Shown: piece after piece, positions 1 through 6,587 of the stretch
Layout: every line of letters begins with the position of its first letter
How positions within the stretch are numbered: the stretch's first letter is position 1
From: Chitinophagales bacterium
GTDB taxonomy: Bacteria; Bacteroidota; Bacteroidia; Chitinophagales; Chitinophagaceae
DNA length: 8,294 nt
Direction: 5' to 3'
NCBI GenBank assembly: GCA_015654495.1
Contig: JAATGW010000007.1
Span: forward strand, 1 to 8,294
Notes under the pieces: generated by a model
The model's database searches: none
The model's input: the letters and a program-made list of their open reading frames with translations, nothing else
Told to the model about the DNA's origin: nothing
Position numbers and translations under genes: made by a program

Positions 1-2
1 GT

Positions 3-443
3 TTAATAGGTTCTGCACGCACACTCGTGATGTTCGTTCACGTAAGTGATACTGGCTTTGCACAATTTTTCAAGCGTGTCTATATTGATGTCTGCCAGTT
101 TTTTTACATAAATACACATCTTTCCCATTTTGAATTTTCCCAGCTGCTTGAGCAGTTGATCACTTTCCTCTGTTTTGGAATACACATAGAGAGAAAACTC
201 AGCCTTGCGTGGTGAGAATCCGAGGATCGGAGCATCTCCTTCATGACCACTGGCATATTTGTAATGATAGGATCCAAAGCCGATGATGGTCGGGCCCCAC
301 ATGTGCGGATCAAATCCTGACCATTCCCGCATGAGTTTGATCAGTGTATAGCTATCTGCCCGTTTTTGTTCATTGTCAACATAACTGTTGATGAAGGCCG
401 TCACATCAACACCGGTTGCGGTGGTTTTATTGGTTGTCGCCAT
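3..443 (-). CDS. DUF1801 domain protein (YdhG-like)
   Basis: This encodes a 146-residue soluble protein of the DUF1801 family, small single-domain proteins of unsettled biochemical role. Recognition rests on the family signature in the middle of the protein: an RADSYTLIKLM helix, then MWGPTIIGFGSYHYKY, then SGHEGDAPILGFSPRK and a beta-rich FSLYVYS segment, followed by a Lys-rich GKFKMGKMCIYVKKL stretch and a C-terminal helix. The length fits the family. The frame stays open upstream to base 509, but I chose the ATG at 441-443: the protein then begins MATTNKTT, directly before the domain, whereas the extra 22 residues (MPAFLFSVYIDLFINL...) look like translated leader. The leader just before the ATG is A-rich with only a weak GAAAG. 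No signal peptide or membrane segment is seen. It stands alone on this strand apart from the doubtful frame at 603-830. Family call is confident; the cellular role is unknown. Confidence 0.9.
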   Translation of the reverse strand: MATTNKTTATGVDVTAFINSYVDNEQKRADSYTLIKLMREWSGFDPHMWGPTIIGFGSYHYKYASGHEGDAPILGFSPRKAEFSLYVYSKTEESDQLLKQLGKFKMGKMCIYVKKLADINIDTLEKLCKASITYVNEHHECACRTY

Positions 444-602
444 TAACTTTCTTTTGTTCCTTAAGTTAATAAATAAGTCGATGTAAACAGAAAACAGGAA
501 AGCAGGCATTTTTCATTTTCCGTTTTTTTTATGTTGAGTTGCAGGAATAAAAACCAGCCAGCGATACAAAACGGAAATAAATATCAGGCAGTTTATCCCC
601 TG

Positions 603-830
603 TTAAAAATCAACCTGTACAATAACCAGTTCAGAATCCTTATGATAACCGTCCACACCCGGATGCATACAGGCCATATATTGATTTGCTGATGTTTGAA
701 TGAAAGTTGACGGAACAAATTTATTGACCTGCAGTGCTGCCGGATACTGAATTAATTCACCGTCGGTTTGTGTTCCGTCATCACTACCCGTTACGAATTT
801 CACACCGGAACGATGATCATCTTTTTTCAA
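603..830 (-). CDS. Small hypothetical frame or gene remnant
   Basis: This open frame encodes about 75 residues and I do not recognise it. Its codon use looks like real Bacteroidota coding sequence, and the product is mixed and globular-looking, with GVKFVTGSDDGTQTDGE near the start and DSELVIVQVDF at the end. The only start in frame is a TTG at 828-830. The frame stays open about 30 bases further upstream, reading STCHNEPSSNG just after a TAA. A Cys followed by polar residues is how a mature Bacteroidota lipoprotein begins, so this could be the 3' part of a lipoprotein gene whose signal-peptide region was lost or frameshifted. That is inference. A strong hairpin (873-897) lies just upstream of the frame. 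No clear ribosome binding site was seen. It may be a remnant rather than a working gene. Confidence 0.3.
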   Translation of the reverse strand: MKKDDHRSGVKFVTGSDDGTQTDGELIQYPAALQVNKFVPSTFIQTSANQYMACMHPGVDGYHKDSELVIVQVDF

Positions 831-872
831 ACCATTTGAAGAGGGCTCATTATGACAAGTTGATTATTTTTC

Positions 873-897
873 TTACCCGGGAGTTCAGCCCGGGTAA
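873..897. repeat. Perfect 9-bp inverted repeat (hairpin)
   Basis: TTACCCGGG (873-881) and CCCGGGTAA (889-897) are perfect inverted arms around a 7-base loop. On the plus strand a T-rich stretch follows (TTCATTTT), so it could act as a weak terminator, but no plus-strand gene ends before it. It lies between the small minus-strand frame and the lipoprotein gene and could equally be a dispersed palindromic repeat. The CCGGG arms recall the hairpin at 8265-8288. Confidence 0.5.
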
Positions 898-1018
898 TTC
901 ATTTTCCCTGGAAAACTTTCTTCAGAATCCAAAAATAAACCTATCTTTTAGCAGCTGGCAGTCAAGTATAACCGGCTTTACGGAACACCCCAACACCTTT
1001 ACACCTAACAATTATAAT

Positions 1019-1579
1019 ATGAAAAAAATCCTTGCAGCAACTTTTACGATTACATTGTTTGCCTGTAACAACAGTAAATCCGCTCCGGAAGAAACAGCCC
1101 CTCCTGCTGAAGTAAAGGCGATGACACCAACAGAAATGCATGGTTACACTCCAGAGTATTCTGCTTCATTTGTTATGGATTCTGCTAAAAATACTGAAAC
1201 TGTCCTTGCTTTATGGAAGGAATTTCAAGATGGGGATCTTTCGAAAAGCAGCCCTCATTTTGCAGATACGGTTTCTTTTTTTATGGCGGATGGATCAGCC
1301 ATGACAGGGCCGAAGGACAGCTTAATAAAAGCTATGCAGGGATACCGCAATTCGTTTAAAAGTGTAGACTCAAAGGTTGAAGCAATTTTTGCTGTGAGAA
1401 GTACAGATAAAGATGAAAACTTTGTGGCTGTCTGGGGCGTAGAGTTTCCGATAGACAGTAAAGGGAAAAAAGATACAGTAAGTCTGCAGGAAACCTGGGG
1501 CTTTGATAAAGCAGGAAAAGTTAACCTGATGTTCCAGGCTTCACGTAAGGGAATGTTACCTCCACCTCCACCTAAATAA
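1019..1579 (+). CDS. Lipoprotein with NTF2/SnoaL-like domain
   Basis: This encodes a 186-residue lipoprotein, probably anchored in the cell envelope. Residues 1-16 form a lipoprotein signal: Lys-Lys, a hydrophobic stretch and a lipobox ending LFAC, with Cys16 as the predicted lipidated residue. A Ser/Ala/Pro/Glu-rich tether (17-35) follows. From about residue 55 the sequence has the pattern of an NTF2/SnoaL-like cone fold: a first helix (ETVLALWKEFQDGD), HFADTVSFFMADGSAMTGPKDSL, a helix with MQGYRNSF, then alternating strands ending QETWGFDKAGKVNLMFQ. Such domains bind small ligands or act as enzymes; nothing here fixes a substrate. The tail is Pro-rich (PPPPPK). The frame is open back to 734, but the ATG at 1019 is chosen because it starts exactly at the signal peptide. 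There is no Shine-Dalgarno motif, only an AT-rich leader. A TATCTTTT box at 942-949 is a weak -7 candidate. Confidence 0.85.
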   Translation: MKKILAATFTITLFACNNSKSAPEETAPPAEVKAMTPTEMHGYTPEYSASFVMDSAKNTETVLALWKEFQDGDLSKSSPHFADTVSFFMADGSAMTGPKDSLIKAMQGYRNSFKSVDSKVEAIFAVRSTDKDENFVAVWGVEFPIDSKGKKDTVSLQETWGFDKAGKVNLMFQASRKGMLPPPPPK

Positions 1580-1640
1580 TTATTTGTTCATTGTAAACTA
1601 ATAATATTGCGGTTCAAAAACATTGCAGATAACAGTACCT

Positions 1641-1668
1641 AACGTTGAACGTTCAACGTTGAACCTGT
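1641..1668 (-). repeat. Heptamer repeat array, copy 1
   Basis: Four 7-base units read on the plus strand AACGTTG, AACGTTC, AACGTTG and AACCTGT. The array overlaps the 3' end of the metallo-hydrolase gene: its stop codon (1653-1655) and last codons lie inside it. On the coding strand it begins ACAGGTT and continues as xAACGTT units. A longer array of the same type (5049-5104) follows the peptidase gene and has the same ACAGGTT edge. Confidence 0.75.
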
Positions 1669-2519
1669 TTCGCGGCCTTTGCACCTCCCCATAATGATCC
1701 GGGGTTTGCCCAGCGTGGATATAAATCAAGCATTTTATCATAAAGCTCCAAAGCTGTTGTGGTTTCAGCTTCGATACGATTGAAGTCGCGAAGATAAGCT
1801 GCTGTTAGTGTGATGGTCTCCGGGTCATCAGGAAGATTGGGCTGCTTATGCCCTGAAACTACAGCAACAGGGTTTAATGCTCTCAGATTTTCCGCTGCTT
1901 TTGCCCAGTGCTCCCGTGATTCGGTTGTGGTTTCCCCTGTGAAAGGATGTGTATGATTGTAAACCACATCGCCTGCAACAACGAGACGAAGATCCGGAAC
2001 CCAAAGACTTGTTGAATGAGCAGTGTCCGTATGACCGGTGTTGATGATTTCGAGACGATGCCCCTCCAGATCAATAAAGTCATCATCCAGTACAACGGGA
2101 TATACACTTGCAGGTATTTCTCCTGGGAAAAGCTTCTCCCAAAAATTTTCCCTCCAGAGCGGCTGGTCGTTAATCGGTGCGTCTGCAACTGTCGATGCTG
2201 TTCCAACGGCAACGGCTCCGGGAAAAGCTTTAAGAAGCTGCCCGATTCCAAACCAGTGATCCCCATGACCATGGGTGATGTAGATATGGGTCAATTTTCG
2301 GTTGAACGATTTAACCCATTCTACCAATTGATCGTTTTGGGAAATCGAAATAAAGGTATCGACAAGCACTGCTTCGTGTGTACCATAGATTAATGTCGAT
2401 GTATTAGCTACCCACTGAAGATCCTCTGGCCCGTGAGGCAAATCACGGGTTACTCCCTTTCGGGTTGCGGAGCTCACTGCGTAAGACAAGCCGAAGCCTG
2501 GTTCAATTATCTTTTCCAT
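1653..2519 (-). CDS. Metallo-beta-lactamase-fold hydrolase
   Basis: This encodes a 288-residue cytoplasmic hydrolase of the metallo-beta-lactamase superfamily; no signal peptide is present. The zinc-binding signature is complete: His83, His85, Asp87 and His88 in THGHGDHW, His163 in NTGHTDTAHS, Asp184 in VAGDVVYN, and His224 in VSGHK. This set fits a two-zinc site. The N-terminal part (35-55, NTSTLIYGTHEAVLVDT) is the usual paired-strand start of the fold, and the C-terminal 60 residues form helices. The substrate cannot be read from the sequence; the family includes thioesterases, lactonases and detoxifying hydrolases. It is divergent from an HxlR-type regulator 156 bases away, so control by that regulator, perhaps in response to a reactive electrophile, is a reasonable inference. 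Its last codons and stop fall inside a heptamer repeat array, so the final few residues (QVQR) may be repeat-derived. The leader has no Shine-Dalgarno motif. Confidence 0.93.
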   Translation of the reverse strand: MEKIIEPGFGLSYAVSSATRKGVTRDLPHGPEDLQWVANTSTLIYGTHEAVLVDTFISISQNDQLVEWVKSFNRKLTHIYITHGHGDHWFGIGQLLKAFPGAVAVGTASTVADAPINDQPLWRENFWEKLFPGEIPASVYPVVLDDDFIDLEGHRLEIINTGHTDTAHSTSLWVPDLRLVVAGDVVYNHTHPFTGETTTESREHWAKAAENLRALNPVAVVSGHKQPNLPDDPETITLTAAYLRDFNRIEAETTTALELYDKMLDLYPRWANPGSLWGGAKAAKQVQR

Positions 2520-2536
2520 TTAACTGATTTAAGAAT

Positions 2537-2667
2537 TATTGGTAAGGCAGTTCCAAAAAAAATTTGAGATATGAAGTTTCATTTTAGTCACTCTATTGAC
2601 AATGCAAAACTAGATACTAACTTTAGAAAAATTAAGAACTAACAAAATTGTTCTATACTTACCAAAA
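2537..2667. promoter_or_regulatory. Divergent promoter region with TTACCAAAA half-sites
   Basis: The spacer between the hydrolase and the HxlR gene holds candidate signals for both. For the regulator, TTG (2596-2598), 19 bases, then TAACTTTA (2618-2625) is close to the Bacteroidota -33/-7 pattern. For the hydrolase, the minus strand has TAGTTTTG (2605-2612), a perfect TAnnTTTG -7 box, without a clear -33. TTACCAAAA (2659-2667) lies just before the regulator start, and its near complement TATTGGTAA (2537-2545) lies 18 bases before the hydrolase start. TACTTACC/GGAAAGTA (2656-2663 and 2668-2675) also form an imperfect inverted repeat. These are operator candidates, not proven sites. Confidence 0.4.
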
Positions 2668-2675
2668 GGAAAGTA

Positions 2676-3029
2676 ATGAGAAAAGAAAGCTCAACGGCAT
2701 CCATAAATGACAAAAGATTACTAAGCCAATGTCCCATGCAGGTCGCCATGAAAAAAATTGACGGTAAATGGAAAATTATAATCCTTGCCTATATCAGTCA
2801 GAATGAAAACCGTTTCAGCTTGCTTAAAAAGCGCATACCATCTATTACCGATAAAATGCTCTCCCAGCAAATAAAAGAACTTGAACAAGATGGTTTGCTC
2901 ACGCGCAAAATTTACCCGGAAATTCCTCCGAGAGTAGAGTACAACTTAACAGATGATGGGAGAAGTTTGATCCCTGCTCTTGAGATGATATATAAATGGG
3001 GACAGGATCAAAAGAAAATAAAGAAATAG
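2676..3029 (+). CDS. HxlR-family winged-helix transcriptional regulator
   Basis: This encodes a 117-residue DNA-binding protein of the HxlR family (MarR-like winged helix, normally a dimer). Diagnostic features are CPMQVAMKKIDGKWKIIIL with Cys19 before the first helix and the GKWK motif at 30-33, the ITDKMLSQQIKELEQDGLL recognition helix (57-75), and a wing from about 80 to 95 (PPRVEYNLTDDG). The length is typical. In several relatives the conserved N-terminal Cys senses thiol-reactive compounds, and here it is retained. The ATG at 2676 is preceded at 5 bases by AAAGGA, an unusually good Shine-Dalgarno-like site for this phylum. The gene is divergent from the metallo-hydrolase, so autoregulation plus control of that gene is likely. 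A TTACCAAAA element overlaps the ribosome binding site, which would suit autorepression. The inducing compound is unknown. Confidence 0.93.
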   Translation: MRKESSTASINDKRLLSQCPMQVAMKKIDGKWKIIILAYISQNENRFSLLKKRIPSITDKMLSQQIKELEQDGLLTRKIYPEIPPRVEYNLTDDGRSLIPALEMIYKWGQDQKKIKK

Positions 3030-3564
3030 ATCTTAATGATACTGTGTCGGATTTTGTGCGCCTAATCTACTTCAAATTATCAAAAGCACTATCTGGATTG
3101 CGTTTAATCTTGGATAAAAAAAATTTGACAAATATTTGAAGACAGGTAGTAAGTAGTGGTCAGGTCATTATCTGTTGATTGCACCGCCTTCGTTCCATTT
3201 CAACTTCGGTTATTATGTCACTACTTTGGATTTTATCATTTCTCAATAGACTATTTTTTTGATTACATCCTGCGTAAATCTGGGATAGCAAAGAAACAAG
3301 GGCCATGCCGAATCCCAATCTGAATGAACATCCTGTAGTTTTGTAGTCATTAAGAATTTTTGATTCAGCTCAAACTTCGATGTGCACTATGGTACTCTGA
3401 CTTTTCTTTTTTCCGCATGAATCTGGCTCTCTCGACAGCTTGTCTTTGCTTAACTAAAATATCCCCATTCATCCTGAATAAAACTGCCGTACGCTCCTCA
3501 TTCGAAACCTCCAACTGGTTGCAGTCAGTCGGACTATAAGTCTTTCTCTGTTGGTTTTGGTTGC
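3030..3564. other. Gene-poor AT-rich spacer
   Basis: I see no convincing gene between the regulator and the terminator at 3565. Frames are short and interrupted on both strands. A small palindrome ATTTG-A-CAAAT lies near 3121-3131. Near 3523-3533, GACT-ATA-AGTC could fold like an anticodon stem but no acceptor, D or T arms surround it. The stretch could be the body of a decayed gene or of a small RNA ending at the terminator. Confidence 0.4.
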
Positions 3565-3591
3565 CCGGTCAGAAATGGCCGGCTTTTTTTT
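3565..3591 (+). terminator. Rho-independent terminator without an adjacent gene
   Basis: CCGGTCA (3565-3571) and TGGCCGG (3576-3582) pair over seven positions, with one T-G wobble, around a GAAA tetraloop, and C plus eight T follow (3584-3591). This is a textbook intrinsic terminator on the plus strand. The nearest upstream plus-strand gene ends 535 bases away, so it may end a long 3' UTR, a small RNA, or a lost gene. Confidence 0.75.
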
Positions 3592-3645
3592 AATTACCAA
3601 AATTAGTGAAGCGTTACATGTTTGATTTTCAATACTTATTTCATC

Positions 3646-3665
3646 TTTTGGTAAGTTTACCAAAA
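3646..3665. promoter_or_regulatory. Perfect palindrome TTTTGGTAA-GT-TTACCAAAA
   Basis: Nine-base arms (3646-3654 and 3657-3665) are perfectly complementary around a GT spacer, the form expected of an operator for a dimeric winged-helix protein. A TAAGTTTA -7-like box (3652-3659) falls inside it, so binding there would block a promoter for the gene at 3710. A further TTACCAAAA occurs at 3594-3602. The same nine bases lie before the HxlR gene, which makes that regulator the obvious candidate to bind here. Functional assignment is inference. Confidence 0.5.
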
Positions 3666-3709
3666 TCCCGGGAGCAGGTTGAACTGGCAAAATCGAAATA
3701 AGCAAAACT

Positions 3710-4420
3710 ATGTCAGAAATAAAAAGCAGTTTGCGAAAGAACATCGCCCATGCGGTTAAAAACAATATTTTCTTTATTGCTGGTTCCGTTTGTCTTGTTG
3801 TTGCCTGGTGGTGCCAGGGAAAAGCGGATGATATGAAAAGGGAAATTGATTTGATGGAAGAAAGTTATATGCTTTATCTGTTTAATAAAACGAATGCCGT
3901 TTCATTTGAAATTTTTGAGACCAACCTGCGACTCAATCGGGAAGAATTTGAAAAGATCGACAGCGCAGCAGTCTTTACACAGAGAGAGCTAAATGAATAC
4001 ATGGCATCGATTGAAGCTTACCTGAACATGAATCGCTTTTTTGATCGTGGAAAATTTAATACTGACTCTACCATGGAGTATGGCGACATTAATCATAACA
4101 TGATTCATAAATATCTCGACCAACTAGAGAAAATTGAATTTCTAAAAGCTTCTCACAGAACGGATTCTATATTCATCATGGATACGATAAAGTATCAATT
4201 AGCCGGTCTTTCTTATAAAGCGAAGTTAATTCGCGAGCGTGTAGCGCACGATTATAAGAACAGAGAGGTTTGGGTTAAAAATCAGTTTGAATTCAAATCC
4301 GAAAAGGAAGATGATTACAATGGTGGATCCAGAGGTTATTTTATTTTCGGTACAGTTTTAATTAACCTTCACCTCTTAAAAGAATTTCTGAATAAGAAAT
4401 ACGGAATGCGTTTTTGGTAA
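3710..4420 (+). CDS. Orphan membrane-anchored protein of unknown function
   Basis: This 236-residue protein matches no family I recognise. A basic N-terminus (KSSLRKNIAHAVKNN) leads into a hydrophobic helix at about 19-36 (IFFIAGSVCLVVAWWC). A long charged, mostly helical middle follows (38-200), rich in Glu, Lys, Asn and Tyr, with possible coiled-coil stretches around 70-100 and 130-185. A second moderately hydrophobic segment at about 207-224 (SRGYFIFGTVLINLHLLK) precedes a short basic tail ending RFW. The layout suggests a helix-rich domain held at the inner membrane by one or two segments. The ATG at 3710 is chosen because the frame begins there with a normal signal-anchor layout; no Shine-Dalgarno motif is seen. 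It is monocistronic, with a perfect palindrome 45 bases upstream that may control it. Coding looks genuine by codon use and length. Confidence 0.75.
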   Translation: MSEIKSSLRKNIAHAVKNNIFFIAGSVCLVVAWWCQGKADDMKREIDLMEESYMLYLFNKTNAVSFEIFETNLRLNREEFEKIDSAAVFTQRELNEYMASIEAYLNMNRFFDRGKFNTDSTMEYGDINHNMIHKYLDQLEKIEFLKASHRTDSIFIMDTIKYQLAGLSYKAKLIRERVAHDYKNREVWVKNQFEFKSEKEDDYNGGSRGYFIFGTVLINLHLLKEFLNKKYGMRFW

Positions 4421-4426
4421 TAAAAA

Positions 4427-4448
4427 CAGCCAGCCCATGAGATGGCTG
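4427..4448 (+). terminator. Weak terminator-like hairpin
   Basis: CAGCCA (4427-4432) and TGGCTG (4443-4448) are inverted arms six bases after the stop of the membrane protein gene. An alternative CCAT/ATGG stem competes inside the loop. Only a poor T tract follows (CTATTCT), so termination would be weak. Location, rather than strength, argues for this role. Confidence 0.35.
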
Positions 4449-5048
4449 CTATTCTGAGCTCAGCAATGTGAATAATGTAATGAATCTTAAGTATGGGTAC
4501 TGGTAAAACGGTCAATGGGAAAAATATCGGGAAAAACGGGATTTTGTACCAGTAGTGTAAGAAAAGAAAAAAAATTACGAATAAAAAATTACGAAGCGTG
4601 GATCATGCTTATCAATATGAGGTAGGATTAACAATTGCCATTGCACAAATTACTTTTGTAAGGGCATAATTTAAGGCATATAAAAGGGTAGGGACCCGTT
4701 TCAATTGCTTCTTTTTTCCTAATAGGAAAAACCTTGATGTCAGAGCGTATGCAATTGTTTGGCAATAATTTCATTGTCACTTTTTTTGTCTCAGGTGATA
4801 AAAATGGCCAAGTGCGCGAGTGGAGAAAAATGAGCAAAAACTCTTGTCTGACTTAAGTTTCCACTTTTGTTACCCAAACTAAATTCGAACCAAAACAAGT
4901 AGAACCAGAATCCCGCTGATTTCATATTCATCAACTCACCGGGGCCTATACCTGAAATATTTTTTGGATGGAAAGGAAAAATAAAACCGATTCTCAAAAA
5001 CAACACTAAACCAAACGGATTAGGATTAATAATCGGTGCACGGCTGTT
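4449..5048. other. Gene-poor AT-rich spacer with small repeats
   Basis: No gene is supported here. A 13-base direct repeat AAAAAATTACGAA occurs at 4569-4581 and 4583-4595. A palindrome TTTTTCCT-AAT-AGGAAAAA lies at 4713-4731, and GGGT-AGGG-ACCC at 4686-4697. A TACTTTTG box (4651-4658) matches the Bacteroidota -7 pattern on the plus strand but has no gene after it and no clear -33. The minus-strand frame over 4791-5081 starts inside the heptamer array and reads as Phe-rich non-coding translation. Confidence 0.4.
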
Positions 5049-5104
5049 AACGTTCAACGTTAAACGTACAACGTAGAACATATAACGTAGAATGTATAAC
5101 CTGT
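5049..5104 (-). repeat. Heptamer repeat array, copy 2
   Basis: Eight consecutive 7-base units run without gaps on the plus strand: AACGTTC, AACGTTA, AACGTAC, AACGTAG, AACATAT, AACGTAG, AATGTAT, AACCTGT. The array ends one base before the stop codon of the peptidase gene (5106-5108). Read on the coding strand it starts ACAGGTT and becomes closer to xAACGTT with distance from the gene. The array at 1641-1668 has the same period, core and edge unit. Confidence 0.85.
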
Positions 5105-5105
5105 A

Positions 5106-6587
5106 TTAATCTTTAGAATACAACTTCTTCCACGCCGCTTCATATTTATCACCCGCTGTCCACGTTGGTTGCACCGGATTATCGGCAATGTATTTCGCGG
5201 CGAGGATATAGGACCTGATATATTTCAAAATATAATTCAGGTCGACATCCCCGATTTCGTCGCTGAGCTGGTGATAACGTTTCATAATGTTTGCATCCAG
5301 TTTTGCAACGCCCATACCATAGGACGGTGCAGGAATTCCTTTTGCAGCCAAGCTTACATTATCACTCCGGTCGAAAAGGCCTTGCTCCGGTGCAGGATCA
5401 CCATAAAGTGCGAGTCCATATGCCGCAGTTGCTTTTTTAAGATCGGCATCGGCGGAGGTTCTTCCGAGACCAATCACGTTTACACGACCCGTATCGTTGT
5501 AACCGCCGTTATCGATATTCAGATTGTACACGATTTTATCCAGCGGAATGGTTGGATGTTCAGCAAAATACCTGCTTCCCAATAATCCCATTTCCTCACC
5601 CGTAAAAGCAATAAACAAAATGGATCTTTTTGCCGGGTACTGAGCAAAATACCGGGCTGCACTGATTACGCCTGCAACGCCGATCGCATTGTCGCGGACG
5701 CCATTGTAGATACTGTCCAACTTTCCTTCTTCCATTTTAGGTACAGAAGCTACACCGATATGATCATAATGTGCAGTAATAACAATGAATTCATTTTTCA
5801 GTTTCGGATCGGTTCCTTCAACCCAGCCGATCACATTTTTTGCTGTTATATTGATTGGATTATTACCACTTACCTGTATTGTTCCAGCAGATGAATTTTT
5901 TACTCTGGCTGACAGCTCGCCTGCAGGATCATGTACTAAAAAAACGGGTAGCAAAGAATCCAGCGGATCGCGCGAGCGTTGACCGCTAAAATAATTCCGC
6001 GGCATTTCCCATTCTGCAGCGGGCTGCCGGAATCTTTCTATCAGCGCGACGGCACCGAGTTCTTTCAAACGCGTTTGTTTTTCATTCATAAAACGGCGGA
6101 AGCCCATCACCCGTGTTGAATCGTTTTCTCCCATGTTCGTTACTACTATCTTGCCCTTTACATCCAGGCTGGTGAGATCTGCCGTCGATCCGAAGCCGGC
6201 AAAGACTACGGGCGCCGATAACTGAATCGCTGAACCGCGGGTCTGTACAAAATCTTTTCCAAAAGTGTAGGACTTATTGCCAACAACAAATGAACCTGCA
6301 GCCGGCGCAGTAATAAACGGAAGATTAAAAATCTGAAAATAATCCTGCGTTCCCTGTGTTTCTTTCAGACCAAAACTCCGGAACAATTCACTGATATAGC
6401 GTGCGGCAATATGGATCTCGGGGCGGGTTGTTGCGCGGCCCATGAGTTCATCGGAAGCGAGGAAGCGGAGTGGAGCTAACGTTTCGTTGAGAGGGGTTAG
6501 GCGGTTGATATCTTTGGTGGGGGCGGATTGGGCGAAGGAGGAAAGAAGGGCTAACGAGAATAGGAGGGAGAGGGTTGTTTTTCTCAT
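5106..6587 (-). CDS. Secreted M28-family zinc metallopeptidase
   Basis: This encodes a 493-residue exported aminopeptidase-like enzyme of MEROPS family M28. Residues 1-21 form a signal peptide (basic MRKTT, Leu/Ser-rich core, cleavage near FAQ-SAP), placing it in the periplasm or outside. A PA-like insert lies at about 124-235, containing VVFAGFG and LDVKGKIVV. The catalytic domain has the full two-zinc set: His273 and Asp275 in TAHYDHIG, Asp299 in GVRDNAIGVAG, Glu331-Glu332 in FTGEEMGLLGS, Asp359 in NLNIDN, and His439 in RYHQLSDE. By family knowledge Asp299 bridges the metals and Glu331 is the general base. Length and order of motifs are normal, so it should be active; substrate specificity (N-terminal amino acids, dipeptides or other) cannot be read. 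The gene stands alone, with no Shine-Dalgarno motif, and its stop codon abuts a heptamer repeat array. Confidence 0.95.
   Translation of the reverse strand: MRKTTLSLLFSLALLSSFAQSAPTKDINRLTPLNETLAPLRFLASDELMGRATTRPEIHIAARYISELFRSFGLKETQGTQDYFQIFNLPFITAPAAGSFVVGNKSYTFGKDFVQTRGSAIQLSAPVVFAGFGSTADLTSLDVKGKIVVTNMGENDSTRVMGFRRFMNEKQTRLKELGAVALIERFRQPAAEWEMPRNYFSGQRSRDPLDSLLPVFLVHDPAGELSARVKNSSAGTIQVSGNNPINITAKNVIGWVEGTDPKLKNEFIVITAHYDHIGVASVPKMEEGKLDSIYNGVRDNAIGVAGVISAARYFAQYPAKRSILFIAFTGEEMGLLGSRYFAEHPTIPLDKIVYNLNIDNGGYNDTGRVNVIGLGRTSADADLKKATAAYGLALYGDPAPEQGLFDRSDNVSLAAKGIPAPSYGMGVAKLDANIMKRYHQLSDEIGDVDLNYILKYIRSYILAAKYIADNPVQPTWTAGDKYEAAWKKLYSKD

Noticed and set aside
444..509. Longer start for the DUF1801 protein at base 509
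   Set aside because: The 22 extra residues do not fit the family, and the ATG at 443 starts directly before the domain.
517..577. Inverted repeat TTTCCGTTTT / AAAACGGAAA
   Set aside because: Ten-base arms (517-526 and 568-577) are real but 41 bases apart and AT-rich, and no element or regulatory role is supported.
734..1018. Upstream extension of the lipoprotein frame
   Set aside because: The first 95 codons precede a perfect lipoprotein signal peptide at 1019, cross the hairpin at 873-897 and overlap the opposite-strand frame; they are an accidental open stretch.
2016..2393. Plus- and minus-strand frames inside the hydrolase gene
   Set aside because: They are antisense or shifted shadows of a gene with a complete set of zinc ligands.
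3523..3533. tRNA-like stem GACT-ATA-AGTC
   Set aside because: The stem has only a 3-base loop and no acceptor, D or T arms can be built around it.
3469..3765. Minus-strand 98-residue frame
   Set aside because: It covers the terminator, the palindrome and the start of the membrane protein gene, and has no protein-like pattern.
4628..4837. Minus-strand 69-residue frame
   Set aside because: It lies in a gene-poor AT-rich spacer across two palindromes, with no recognisable motif or start signal.
4791..5081. Minus-strand 96-residue frame
   Set aside because: It starts inside the heptamer array, is Phe-rich and shows no domain; it looks like translated non-coding DNA, possibly of a dispersed repeat.
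5049..5104. Heptamer array as a CRISPR array
   Set aside because: Units are 7 bases with no spacers and no cas genes are present; the REP cluster at 7413-8120 also lacks regular repeat-spacer spacing.
5169..5585. Plus-strand 138-residue frame inside the peptidase gene
   Set aside because: It is antisense to a gene with all catalytic residues conserved; its Cys/Ile-rich composition is typical of a shadow.
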